Of a stretch of 64,000 nt of DNA, positions 16,724 to 25,863 are shown piece after piece. How positions within the stretch are numbered: the first letter of the stretch is position 1; each line of letters begins with the position of its first letter. The translations under genes were made by a program, and so were the position numbers. Under the pieces are notes generated by a model, which was not told where the DNA came from, searched no databases, and saw only the letters and a list, made by a program, of their open reading frames with translations. Origin of the DNA: CAYJPA01 sp964371945. Its GTDB lineage: Bacteria; Chloroflexota; Chloroflexia; Thermomicrobiales; UBA6265. Where the stretch lies: positions 7,721 through 71,720 of the forward strand of contig CAYJPA010000019.1 of assembly GCA_964371945.1 (NCBI GenBank), read 5' to 3'.

Positions 16724-17785
16724 TTACTGAACGATTGCGAGATCTGGGAAGAGCGACGGCGCGCGCTCGTCCGCGTCTTCCATGGCTTTGCGAATACCGA
16801 TAACAAGCTCGTCTTCTGACGGTGCTGACGCCCATCGTTGCCAGACACGGCCGTTAAGCGCTTCTACCGGTGTTCGCGCCTCAGGTCTTGGCAAAACGAT
16901 CGCCACCGACCCCGCGGGCTCCCACACCACCGCGACTGTTCGATTGCCGTCGGCCTTGCGCCACATCGCGACAACCGCGGGGCCGTCAGGCCGCCGCAGG
17001 ACCTGTCCACGGATCGGCACGGGCCATCCACTCGCGATGCGGCTCATCGCGCTGCGCAACATAGTTTCCGATTCGGTCAGTGGCAGCGGTTCGGCCTGAG
17101 CCACCGCACCGGGCGCAAGTCGGAGGCCTCCCAGGAATCCGCGCCGCACATGCGGAGGCAAGCCGGTCAAGAGCGCCATATATGCGCTGAAGCGGTTGTT
17201 TTTGAATGCTAGGAAGCCGCCGGCGAGGATGGAGATATGAGCGGCCAGGATGATCCCCGAGAGCCACGGCACTCCACCGTCGTACATCTGGCGGAAGTCG
17301 CCGCCTGTTACGCCGGTCGCCAGATCGAGGAGCGGATAAAAGATGAGCGCGTTGGCAATCGAAAGGATCGCGAACTGCACCAGAAGCTCGTTGTACGCGG
17401 GGCGCATTGAGGGCCGTTTGAGCAATACGAATCCGAACGCCAATCCCGCCAGAATCGCGTTCACGGTCACCCCGGCCGCGGCGACGATGATCTGTTGTTC
17501 GTCCGTGAATCGACCCTGGTAACTGACAAATCCAGCAAAAACGTAGTAGCCGAAATCGACTACCTCGCCGCCGAAGACCCAGACCATCGTGGCATGTCCG
17601 AGCTCATGGAGCGCCACCGAAATCGGCAGCAGGAGGAAGAACGCGGCTTGATCGACGAGCGCGCGATCGGCGTCGGTAAACTCCATGTCGAACATCGTCC
17701 GCCGGTTGCGAACGATCGCGCCAACAACTCTGATGCCGGCAAACGCGATGAAGAGCGCAAGAATCGCAAAAGGGCCAAAATCCAC
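16724..17785 (-). CDS. M50-like membrane metalloprotease
   Basis: About 353 residues from a GTG at 17785, ten bases after the stop of the upstream MFS gene; the frame is open to 17938 but that part overlaps the MFS gene and is low-complexity. Membrane helices fill the first 230 residues. The zinc site HELGHA sits in PISVALHELGHATMVWVFGG, and a later FYPLLDLATGVTGGD resembles the second M50 element with its Asp ligand. M50 enzymes cleave substrates within the membrane. A soluble C-terminal domain of about 120 residues (PIRGQVLRRPDGPAVVAMWR...) has no family I recognise. Co-oriented with the MFS gene, probably one transcript. Confidence 0.7.
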   Translation of the reverse strand: MDFGPFAILALFIAFAGIRVVGAIVRNRRTMFDMEFTDADRALVDQAAFFLLLPISVALHELGHATMVWVFGGEVVDFGYYVFAGFVSYQGRFTDEQQIIVAAAGVTVNAILAGLAFGFVLLKRPSMRPAYNELLVQFAILSIANALIFYPLLDLATGVTGGDFRQMYDGGVPWLSGIILAAHISILAGGFLAFKNNRFSAYMALLTGLPPHVRRGFLGGLRLAPGAVAQAEPLPLTESETMLRSAMSRIASGWPVPIRGQVLRRPDGPAVVAMWRKADGNRTVAVVWEPAGSVAIVLPRPEARTPVEALNGRVWQRWASAPSEDELVIGIRKAMEDADERAPSLFPDLAIVQ

Positions 17786-17792
17786 GGTTCGA

Positions 17793-19145
17793 TTAGTCTC
17801 GACTTCCTGAGTGAGCGGCCCGCGCCGTTGCTTCGCTGCGTCCTGGTGAGCTGAATCGTAACGCAGGCGCGTCCGGCCGCCATGCGCCGAAGTAGATTGC
17901 GACCCCGATCGCGGCGGCCAGCGAAATCGCGCCGCCAAATGCCATTGACGTAGGCGTGCCCAGTTTGTCGGCGATCAGACCGGCTAGGAAAGCGCCAATC
18001 GGCGCGGTTCCGGCAAAGAAGGTCATGTAGACGCTCATGACCCGTCCTCGCATGTGCTGCGGCGATGCCGTCTGGACGATCGTGTTCGCCATCGCGTTCG
18101 TGGTCGACATCGCAAATCCCATCAACGGCAGGATCACAAACGCGATCGCCACGTGCAGCGGGATGATCGCCGCCACCGCGAGCGCCATCTCCGCCACACC
18201 AAGTATGGCGGCACTGATCAGAATCAGCCTGGGCCGCGGACCACGTCCCGAAAAGGCAAGAAAGAGCGCCCCCGTCAACGAGCCCAAACCGAGCGCGGAC
18301 ATCAATATGCCGAATCCATCGGCCCCAACCTCAAATTCCTTCTTCGCCAAGAGCGGAATCCAGACGTTGAAGTTCAGCCCGAAGATGGCGATCAATGCCA
18401 CGAGCGTCAACGGCATCAGGACCGCCGGCGTTGCTCGCACATATGAGAATCCCTCTCGCATGCGCTGAAGTCCGGTGCCTTCGCGTGCCGTCTGGACAGG
18501 CTTCAACCGCATCATCAGAAGCCCGGCGATGACGGCGATATAGCTTATTGCGTTGACGCCGAAACAGAGCGCGGGACCCTTGGTCGCAAGCAGAAGTCCG
18601 GCGATCGCGGGTCCGACAATCCGGCCCACATTGAACAGCGATGAATTGAGCGCGATGCCATTCATCAAATCCTCACGTCCGACCATTTCGACCACGAACG
18701 ACTGCCGGGTCGGCATGTCGAATGCGTTGACGATCCCGAGTCCGAGCGCGAGCGCATAAACGTGCCAGAGCTCGACCGAATCGGTTGCGACCAAGATTGC
18801 CAGCGTTCCCGCCAATAACCCGGAAAGTGCTTGCGTGATGAGCAGCACGTTGCGCTTGGGAAATCGATCGGCCACGACACCGGCCGCGATCGCGAAGAGA
18901 AGCACTGGCGCGAACTGGCAAACATTGACCAGACTGAACTGAAGTGGGGAATCCGTCAGCGTGAGCACCAGCCATGCCTGGGCCAGCGACTGCATCCACG
19001 TGCCGGTGACGGAAATCAGTTGACCGCTGAAGAACAGGCGGTAATTGCGGTGCTTGAAGGCCGACAGGCCGCGCGGAAGTTTCGACCCGCGGATGGAAGC
19101 GCCAGTTCCCGTGTCGCCGGGGTCGTCAGGCTGCTGAAAGGACAT
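17793..19145 (-). CDS. MFS transporter, enterobactin-exporter (MFS_3) type
   Basis: A 450-residue twelve-helix major facilitator. The start reads FKHRNYRLFFSGQLISVTGTWMQSLAQAWLVL, the hallmark of the MFS_3/EntS-like branch, followed by GVVADRFPKRNVLLITQ (the loop 2-3 motif), FDMPTRQSFVVEMVGREDLMNGIALNSSLFN and RIVGPAIAGLLL. The second half contains HMRGRVMSVYMTFFAGTAPIG. Members export siderophores, drugs or metabolites with proton exchange; the cargo is unknown here. The M50-like gene follows almost directly. No regulator is adjacent. Confidence 0.9.
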   Translation of the reverse strand: MSFQQPDDPGDTGTGASIRGSKLPRGLSAFKHRNYRLFFSGQLISVTGTWMQSLAQAWLVLTLTDSPLQFSLVNVCQFAPVLLFAIAAGVVADRFPKRNVLLITQALSGLLAGTLAILVATDSVELWHVYALALGLGIVNAFDMPTRQSFVVEMVGREDLMNGIALNSSLFNVGRIVGPAIAGLLLATKGPALCFGVNAISYIAVIAGLLMMRLKPVQTAREGTGLQRMREGFSYVRATPAVLMPLTLVALIAIFGLNFNVWIPLLAKKEFEVGADGFGILMSALGLGSLTGALFLAFSGRGPRPRLILISAAILGVAEMALAVAAIIPLHVAIAFVILPLMGFAMSTTNAMANTIVQTASPQHMRGRVMSVYMTFFAGTAPIGAFLAGLIADKLGTPTSMAFGGAISLAAAIGVAIYFGAWRPDAPALRFSSPGRSEATARAAHSGSRD

Positions 19146-19338
19146 TAACCGCGCCCGTGAGTGACTGACCTCAACCTACCCTGCCTGTGATCTCAGTCAT
19201 TGTCGCACGTTGAGTCGAGTTCAGCCCGCACTTCCATTCGATATTGCTACACAGGGGAAATCGAAAACGAGGCACAGCGTGACTGATTGTGAGCCCCCTC
19301 CCCACGGTGGGGGATGGGATGGAGTGGGAGGCGAAATG

Positions 19339-22300
19339 CTACTCCAAGACCACGATCACGAGCCGCGGCGGAGCGTCGCTCTCACGGCTGCCGACGACAA
19401 TCGAAGCTTCGGCTCGCCCCGGTATCGCGAAGGTAACGAAACCGTCCGCGGCCACACTGCCGGTGACATCGATCTCGATTTCTGTCCAAGGCTCGATCCA
19501 CTCAGCAGTCGATACCGATCCGTCGCTCTGAAGCGCGTACGGCGCATCGACAAGCGATACTCCGGAATGGGTAACCCCAGCTTCATCAACCAGATAGCCC
19601 GGTAACAGCAGGAGCTCGCCGCCTGCCGCTGCGGTTTCGCCCGCGCCGGTCAGGATCAGTGTCGCCCGCACCACTGTTCCCACCGCGATGCCGTCGACCT
19701 GGAAGGTGATCAACGTCAGATCGCCGTTCTCGCCTCCCGCGGCAAGCGTTCCGAGTGATTCCGCGGACTGCGGCTGATCCGGCGTGAGATTTGACACCGA
19801 GGTGTCCGCGATCGGATTGAGCACGATCTCTCGCTCGACCGGCTCAGGCGTTGCCGTCGGTTCCGGCGCAGGTTCTTCAGTTGCTTCCTGCGTTGCCTCT
19901 TCGGTTGGCTCTACTGTCTCAACTTCAGACACGTCCGGACTCGCGTCGCCGCCCATTGCTTCTTCAGGCTCAGCAGCTTCCGCCGGCGATGGAGTGCTCT
20001 CAACCGTGGCGTCAGGGGTCGCGGTGCTCTCCTTGGCCGGTACAGGAGTGGGCGTCTCAGGTTCGCTTCGCTCGGTCGCCTCGGCCTTGGCAACGTGCGC
20101 AACGAGTGTGAATGGCGCGGTCGCGGTCACGTTTCCGCCAACGGCGACGATCGAATACTCGCCTGGCGCGGCGGAATCGGGCGCCGATACTTTACATGTG
20201 AACGTGCCCAGATCGTTGCTGCTGCGTGTCGTGCAGAGCACGTTCTGACTCGACACCGAGCTCCAATGGATGTTGACCGGGGTTCCGGGCGCGAAGCCCG
20301 TGCCGCGAACGGTGACGTCCGTCAGGATGTCTCCCGAATCAGGCGTGAGCTTGATATTCGCGACCACGGTGAACGAAACGGTTTCTTCGAGATCGCTGGT
20401 CGTTCCACGAGCCGCCCCAGTATGCGCGCCGTTCGTCCAGGGAGCGCGGACCGTGAAGGTCGCGACCCCGCTCGAGCTCGCTTGGCCGCTGCCTTCGACG
20501 GTCGACAGGCCATCCCAGAAGAATTCGACCGTCTCGTTTGCCGCGAATCCCTTCGCGTTCACCGTCACAAAGATCCGGTTCTGACCGGAGGATGGCGAGA
20601 GGCTGATTGTCGGCGTCAGCATGAATGCCAGCGAGGTTTTGTTCTTGCTCGTTTGCCCCACCGCCAGCACGAGATGCTTACCGCCCACGAGGTCTGGAAT
20701 GATGACTTCCGCGGTGATGGTGCCGGAGTTCGATGCCACAGCCGTCGCCACGGGCGTGCTGTTGGAAGAATCGATGAAGAGCTTCACCGTCTCGCCTGGA
20801 AGGAAGTCTCTGCCGGTGATCCGTAGCGAAGAGCCCCCGGGTCCCTGAGCCGGAGCGGTAGACGACAGGGTCGGTTTTGGAGGAGCGGTGACAGTGAAAT
20901 TCGCCGTCCTTCGCAACTTCGTTGTCTGACCATCCGCGATGATCTTGTGGACACCCGTGGAAACGTTTGGAATCGTGATTGTCTTTGCAAAGCCGCCTGA
21001 GGAGTTGGTTTTGGTGCTGATAATGAATCCTCGAGACGTCGAGTCGATGTAAATCTTCACTGTCTCGCTCGCGCCATAGCCGGTGCCGGTTACCTTCACG
21101 GCCTTGCCGACCGGCCCAGAGGTCGAGCTCAGATTGATCGCGATCACCGGTTTTGCAACCGTGATGGTGAACGTCGCCGTGTCACTCTTTCCGGACGTGC
21201 GGCCTTTTGCGGTGATGTCGTGAGCGCCGGCGGGTTTGTTGGGTATGACGATGGTTTTGCCGATCTTGCCCGACTCGTCGGACTTGGTCGTGATCAGCGG
21301 AGTGCCCGTCGTGGCACCGACGTAGATCTCAACGGTTTCCTGCGCCGCAAAGCCGGTCCCCGAGACCTTGACCGATTTCCCGACCGGCCCAGAGGTCGAG
21401 CTCAGAGTGATTGCGACGACCGAATTCGGAACGGTGATGGTGAACGTAGCCGTGTCACTCTTACCGGACGTGCGGCCTTTTGCGGTGATGTCGTGAGTCC
21501 CGGCGGGTTTGTTGGGTATGACGATGGTTTTGCCGATCTTGCCCGACTCGTCGGACTTGGTCGTGATCAGCGGAGTGCCCGTCGTGGCACCGACGTAGAT
21601 CTCAACGGTTTCCTGCGCCGCAAAGCCGGTCCCCGAGACCTTGACCGAAGTGCCGGCCTCGCCGGAACTGGCGTTCAGTGAGATCGAGGCGGAAGATGAG
21701 CCCTGACCGCAGCCCGCCTCGGCCGACGCGCGGCTTTGTCCGGTCAACCAAAGAAATGTCACTTCCACCGTGCCGATTCCCGCGGCCTGCGCGAATCCAA
21801 TATCGACCCAGGTGCCGTCGGCGATGTCGATCGCCGCTCTATTGCCGGTTTGGTACCCGACGTTTGAAATGCCGATCCCATTCGAGAGACCGTATCCGAC
21901 ATCCAGGCCATTCTTTGCCGCATCGGCTCCGGTGTATCCCTGTGCAAGTTGATTGACCGCGCCCGTCCGGGTGTTGAGCACCCGTTTGTTCGCGGGATCC
22001 CACCAGTTGTCGTTCGTGAACCACGGTCCCACGTCCCATACGGGCGCGACCGAGCACTTGCCGTTGGCGGGGTTTGTTACTCGAACATAGCAGTTGGGCG
22101 CGCACTCCGCGACATACGTCGAAGAAGATCCGGGCGTCACCCATGGGCAGGAGCTTTGCGTGCACGCCGGCAGCGCGACGAAGTGATCGAACGGTGTAAT
22201 CAAGTGCCCGTTCGACGTGGTATGTCCGACCAGGCCCTCGATGGTCGCGGTGACCCGGAACGTTCCTGGACCGATCATCGAACTGCCGGTGCTGCCGCCG

Positions 22301-24393
22301 CTTGCGGTCACGTTGAAGCTCGTGTTTGCCGACTTGTTGCTGCTCACGCCATTGGACTTGAGCGTATGGCCGCCTTGGCTCAGATTCGGCACCGTCGCAT
22401 TCCAGAGGAACGTGCCGCTGGCATCCGTTTGAACGGTCACCCACGTCGCGGCTGAATCCCAGTTGAGTCTGACTTGCTCGTTCGGGGTGAATCCGCCGCC
22501 GTTGATGGTGATGTTGGACGATACCGCCCCGGACGTTGGATTGATCGATATGCCGGCGGGGCCCGCGACGATGAAATTGGCGGTTGTCGTGGCGCCGCTA
22601 CCCGTCGAAGCGGTGACCGGATACGCGCCCGAGACAGATTGCGGAACGCTGAAGCTGCAACTGTAGTTGCCGTTTGAGCTCAACGTGCCCGTGCAGACCG
22701 TGGTGCCGCTGATGGTCGCGGTTCGATTCCAACCTACCGTTATGGCTTCGCCGCCGGTGAAGCCCTTCACGGTGACGGTGACCGAGGTTCCAGTCGTACC
22801 TGATGTCGGGCTCAGTTTGACCAATCTCTCGACATAAAGCGCACCCCAGCCCTTCAAGGAGCTGGTCAGACCGGTTCCGGAATAGTCGTGCCAGCCATTC
22901 GTGGCGTCCGGCATGGTGATGTTCAATGTTCCGGTGCCCTTGGCATTGGTCGTGATGTTGCCGAGCAGCACCGTGGTCGTCGAGAAGAAATCCAAACGAA
23001 CTGTTTCACTCGCGCCGAATCCATACACGGTGACCGCGATCGATGTGCCCGGCACACCTTGATATGGGGTTCGTGTCAAAGTTGGAGTGACGGAAATCGA
23101 TTTGGTCGCCTGTTTTGCGCTCGACGCGCCTTTGGCAATGATCGAATGGCTGCCGCCCTTGGCCTCCGGCATCGCGAAGAGCTTCGTGAACGTTCCATTT
23201 GACGCGGCCTTGACGCTCGTGATCGGCGTCGAGCTCGTACTATCCAGATAGAGATTCACCGTTTCGTTCGCATTGAATCCGGTGCCCGACGCCTGCACGT
23301 CCGCGTTGACCGTGGTCGACGTTTTGTTGAGCGTCAGTCCGAGCGCTCCCGGTGTTCCGGTCACGGTCGCTGTCGGCGTCGTGGTGCCGCCGTTGACCGG
23401 ATCGACCCAGAAGACCCACTTCGCACTTAGGTTGGAGGTGCCCGCCGTGTTCTTGGCGCGAACCTGCCAGGCGTACTGGCCGTTGGCGAGCGCGGGCATC
23501 TTCCACGATGTGGTCGACACCCAGGGGCTGGTCATCGATCCATCATTGACCACGACCTGATACTCGGTCGCGCCCGAAACCGCGGCCCAGGTCAGCGCCG
23601 GCGTGGGTCCGGTGGTCGTGTAGGTGGTGCCTGTTGCCGGGCTGGAGAGCTGGGGCACGCCGGGAGCGGTTGCCGTGCCGGCCGATGTGACCTGATTCGA
23701 TGAGACGATCTGTTGCTGATAATGCTGATTTTTGGACGCGTCACCGAGTCCGGGGAGATCGTAGCCGTCGACCCCGAACTCGTCGGTGAACGGGATCGCG
23801 TTGCGGCTCCAGTTGCCGCCATCCGTTGTCTGCCACAGCGTGAAGTGGATGTGCGCCGTGCCGCTGTTTCCAGCCTGGCCCGCCGGGGCGATGGTGCCCA
23901 GCAACTGCCCCTGCGTAACAGTTTGACCCGCGGCAAGTCCTGCCGCCAGATTCGTGTGGAAGTAAGCGACCGCGTATCCATTGCCGAGATTGATTGACAT
24001 TCCGCCATAGGCTTCATCGATCCAGCGAATCGTTCCGTTTACCGGGCTCACGACATTCTGGCCAGCCGTATTGCCATCTAGTTTCTTGAGATCGAAGGAA
24101 TACTTGTATTGGTAATACTGATTGCAGCTTCTGGATTGCGAAATCGAATCCTTGAGCGTCGATGGGTCGCAGTTGTAGTGACTCCATCCCTCGTTCGGTG
24201 ACGTGTTGTATCCCTGCGAGATGTACCAGGTCGATCCAGCAACGAACGGCCACTTGATGGTCGAGCCCGCGGCCTCCACGGCCGCCGGCTGCACGGTGAA
24301 TGGAATGCTGACGAAGAGAAGTGCGGCGACAAGCAAAGTGCTGAAGATCTTGCCAGGGGCCGTTGTCGACCGCGTTCTGGTGAGACTGCGCAT
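19339..24393 (-). CDS. Giant secreted M23-like peptidase with Ig-like repeats and DNRLRE-like C-terminus
   Basis: A 1684-residue exported protein. Signal peptide about 1-42. Residues 45-235 are an M23/LytM-like domain; the HIHF zinc pair is present, but the usual first His before the Asp (H-x-x-x-D) is Lys in KYSFD, so catalysis is doubtful. A fibronectin-like segment (about 250-325) precedes several Ig/IPT-like repeats (SLSxxSGxxGxxVxVxGxGFxxxETVxIY). A central Cys-containing domain (about 725-900: GHTTSNGHLI, FVALPACT, CSVAPVWDVGPW, RAAIDIADGTW) looks like a double-psi barrel of RlpA type. More repeats, a Glu/Pro/Thr-rich linker (1475-1560) and a DNRLRE-like module (PIADTSVSN...) end it. 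Likely a cell-surface wall-remodelling or adhesive protein. Monocistronic. Confidence 0.85.
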   Translation of the reverse strand: MRSLTRTRSTTAPGKIFSTLLVAALLFVSIPFTVQPAAVEAAGSTIKWPFVAGSTWYISQGYNTSPNEGWSHYNCDPSTLKDSISQSRSCNQYYQYKYSFDLKKLDGNTAGQNVVSPVNGTIRWIDEAYGGMSINLGNGYAVAYFHTNLAAGLAAGQTVTQGQLLGTIAPAGQAGNSGTAHIHFTLWQTTDGGNWSRNAIPFTDEFGVDGYDLPGLGDASKNQHYQQQIVSSNQVTSAGTATAPGVPQLSSPATGTTYTTTGPTPALTWAAVSGATEYQVVVNDGSMTSPWVSTTSWKMPALANGQYAWQVRAKNTAGTSNLSAKWVFWVDPVNGGTTTPTATVTGTPGALGLTLNKTSTTVNADVQASGTGFNANETVNLYLDSTSSTPITSVKAASNGTFTKLFAMPEAKGGSHSIIAKGASSAKQATKSISVTPTLTRTPYQGVPGTSIAVTVYGFGASETVRLDFFSTTTVLLGNITTNAKGTGTLNITMPDATNGWHDYSGTGLTSSLKGWGALYVERLVKLSPTSGTTGTSVTVTVKGFTGGEAITVGWNRTATISGTTVCTGTLSSNGNYSCSFSVPQSVSGAYPVTASTGSGATTTANFIVAGPAGISINPTSGAVSSNITINGGGFTPNEQVRLNWDSAATWVTVQTDASGTFLWNATVPNLSQGGHTLKSNGVSSNKSANTSFNVTASGGSTGSSMIGPGTFRVTATIEGLVGHTTSNGHLITPFDHFVALPACTQSSCPWVTPGSSSTYVAECAPNCYVRVTNPANGKCSVAPVWDVGPWFTNDNWWDPANKRVLNTRTGAVNQLAQGYTGADAAKNGLDVGYGLSNGIGISNVGYQTGNRAAIDIADGTWVDIGFAQAAGIGTVEVTFLWLTGQSRASAEAGCGQGSSSASISLNASSGEAGTSVKVSGTGFAAQETVEIYVGATTGTPLITTKSDESGKIGKTIVIPNKPAGTHDITAKGRTSGKSDTATFTITVPNSVVAITLSSTSGPVGKSVKVSGTGFAAQETVEIYVGATTGTPLITTKSDESGKIGKTIVIPNKPAGAHDITAKGRTSGKSDTATFTITVAKPVIAINLSSTSGPVGKAVKVTGTGYGASETVKIYIDSTSRGFIISTKTNSSGGFAKTITIPNVSTGVHKIIADGQTTKLRRTANFTVTAPPKPTLSSTAPAQGPGGSSLRITGRDFLPGETVKLFIDSSNSTPVATAVASNSGTITAEVIIPDLVGGKHLVLAVGQTSKNKTSLAFMLTPTISLSPSSGQNRIFVTVNAKGFAANETVEFFWDGLSTVEGSGQASSSGVATFTVRAPWTNGAHTGAARGTTSDLEETVSFTVVANIKLTPDSGDILTDVTVRGTGFAPGTPVNIHWSSVSSQNVLCTTRSSNDLGTFTCKVSAPDSAAPGEYSIVAVGGNVTATAPFTLVAHVAKAEATERSEPETPTPVPAKESTATPDATVESTPSPAEAAEPEEAMGGDASPDVSEVETVEPTEEATQEATEEPAPEPTATPEPVEREIVLNPIADTSVSNLTPDQPQSAESLGTLAAGGENGDLTLITFQVDGIAVGTVVRATLILTGAGETAAAGGELLLLPGYLVDEAGVTHSGVSLVDAPYALQSDGSVSTAEWIEPWTEIEIDVTGSVAADGFVTFAIPGRAEASIVVGSRESDAPPRLVIVVLE
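21161..21375. repeat. Internal 273-bp-period duplication, copy 1
   Basis: This segment matches 21434-21648 with only a handful of differences over 215 bases. The period of 273 bases equals 91 codons, one Ig-like repeat of the giant surface protein. The near-identity at DNA level shows a recent tandem duplication, whereas the other repeats in the gene are diverged. Confidence 0.9.
21434..21648. repeat. Internal 273-bp-period duplication, copy 2
   Basis: Second copy of the 91-codon repeat unit described at 21161-21375; visible differences include GTC to GTA, CTTTCC to CTTACC and GCGCC to GTCCC. Confidence 0.9.
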
Positions 24394-24797
24394 TCATATA
24401 CTCCCGCGGCCGTTGTTGATCCTTACCTGCATGAGGATGCCGGTCCAGATGGATCTCAACGTCCGTGGCGGCCGCACGTATTCGCGCCGGCCGCTGACTT
24501 GTGTGGCCGCTGAAGGCCTGAAACCGACACCTGATTCCTCCAGTGAGGACGGTTCGGGTCCCTCAACCCGTTCCGAGGCAGCGGCAATTAGTCGTTCACT
24601 CCGGTCCCCGATACCGCCCGCTGCAGTTTGGATGGCCGAAGTGCTGGGCATTCCCACGGGACAGGAACGCCGGATGACCGCCTAGTTTGGCCATCGATTC
24701 GAGTATAGGAAGCCGGTTCGCGAACTACTTGAAAGGCGGTATACCTTTCGTCCCGGATGAACATGTCCATGACGGCCGTGTCGTCGGGACTAATCGA
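24394..24797 (-). other. Non-coding leader upstream of the giant surface protein
   Basis: No convincing gene lies in these 404 bases. Read on the minus strand, 24525-24650 has conserved-looking blocks (GGGGACCGGAGTGAAC, then GGGACCCGAACCGTC) that loosely resemble the ydaO-type c-di-AMP riboswitch, an RNA that often precedes cell-wall hydrolase genes. The match is incomplete. The stretch 24650-24797 shows nothing clear apart from possible promoter space. Confidence 0.3.
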
Positions 24798-25775
24798 TCA
24801 AACTGCCTCTTGCCCATTGAGCAGTACCTTTGGTGTTGTCTGGTCCTGTGCCCACTCGGCCCAGCCGCCGTCGTAGATCAGGACCGTTGGGTACCCAAGT
24901 AAGGTCAGAGCGAACCACGTGAAAGCTGATTCTAGTCCAAAGCGGCCGTAAAGCAAAACAGGGAGGTCCCGTGTGATACCAACGTCATTGAACAGTGCCT
25001 GCAACGTGTCAGGTTCCAACAGGCGCCCAGTGGCCGGGTCAGTGAGCGATTTCCACGAGACCGCGACCGATCCAGGAATCGATCCGGGCACAATTGTGCC
25101 GTCGATATCGTCGGCACGCTCTTCATCGGTGCGGATGTCGACCAGGACGAAAGACGGATCGCCGAGACGTTCGAGTACCTGGTCCTTCCAGACATAGCGG
25201 TCTTGTTGCGGTGCGATCGGCGGGTTCTTGACCGAAGCGGGGCGATATGCTGACTGTTCAATCTCACCGTCGATTCCGCGCCAGGCGGCCAGCCCGCCGT
25301 CGAGTAACGACGTGTTGGGATAGCCAAGAAAGGTGAGCATCCACAGCAGCTTGGCCGAGTCTCGGTTGTTGACGTCATCGTAGATCACGTTTTGCGAATT
25401 TTGAGTGACACCGAGGTCTTCAATGAGGTTCTTTCGCAGCCGTTGCGGGTCCGGCTGGTTTTCGTCCGGCTTTAGAATGGTGCCGTACACCGCGCCATTC
25501 GGATCCATGGCATCTTGCCACCAGGCGTGAACTGCCCCGGGAATGTGTCCACCCCGGTAGACCTCGAGTGCCGACGCATCGAGAATCACCAGCCGCGGAC
25601 TTGAAAGAAGTTGCTCCGACAGCCAGGTGGCGCTCACGAGCAGCTGATTGGCATTTCCTGGATAGTCCGCGACCTCGACCGCCGGCATCGGTTCAGGGGG
25701 CTTCGTCCCAGACGTGCAGCCCGCCAGGATGCCAACCACAATCACGATAGAAATCCAACACCGGGAGACCTTCAT
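24798..25775 (-). CDS. Rhodanese-like lipoprotein without the catalytic cysteine
   Basis: A 325-residue protein with a lipoprotein signal (ISIVIVVGILAGC) and two rhodanese domains of the thiosulfate/mercaptopyruvate sulfurtransferase type: LVILDASALEVYRGGHIPGAVHAWW and, in the second half, SFVLVDIRTDEE, IPGSIPGSVAVSWKS. The active-site loop of the second domain should read like YC-x-G-x-R/E-A-S; here it is LLYGRFGLESAFTWF with Gly where Cys is expected. So persulfide chemistry is unlikely and a binding role outside the membrane is more probable. A terminator at 25801-25835 separates it from the SIMPL gene, so it probably has its own promoter. Confidence 0.82.
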   Translation of the reverse strand: MKVSRCWISIVIVVGILAGCTSGTKPPEPMPAVEVADYPGNANQLLVSATWLSEQLLSSPRLVILDASALEVYRGGHIPGAVHAWWQDAMDPNGAVYGTILKPDENQPDPQRLRKNLIEDLGVTQNSQNVIYDDVNNRDSAKLLWMLTFLGYPNTSLLDGGLAAWRGIDGEIEQSAYRPASVKNPPIAPQQDRYVWKDQVLERLGDPSFVLVDIRTDEERADDIDGTIVPGSIPGSVAVSWKSLTDPATGRLLEPDTLQALFNDVGITRDLPVLLYGRFGLESAFTWFALTLLGYPTVLIYDGGWAEWAQDQTTPKVLLNGQEAV

Positions 25776-25800
25776 GAAATCCAGTTTATCCGACTGGTCA

Positions 25801-25835
25801 TAACAAAAGAGGGCGGACCGAAACGGCCCGCCCTC
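25801..25835 (-). terminator. Intrinsic terminator after the SIMPL-domain gene
   Basis: On the minus strand GAGGGCGG-G-CCG pairs with CGG-T-CCGCCCTC over a three-base loop, followed by TTTTGTT. It lies 29 bases past the SIMPL-gene stop. Confidence 0.8.
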
Positions 25836-25863
25836 GAATGCGCATTATTGACCGGGAGATCGA

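Noticed and set aside
19280..19320. GC-rich inverted stretch after the giant surface protein
   Set aside because: Pairing is short and no T run follows, so I do not call it a terminator.
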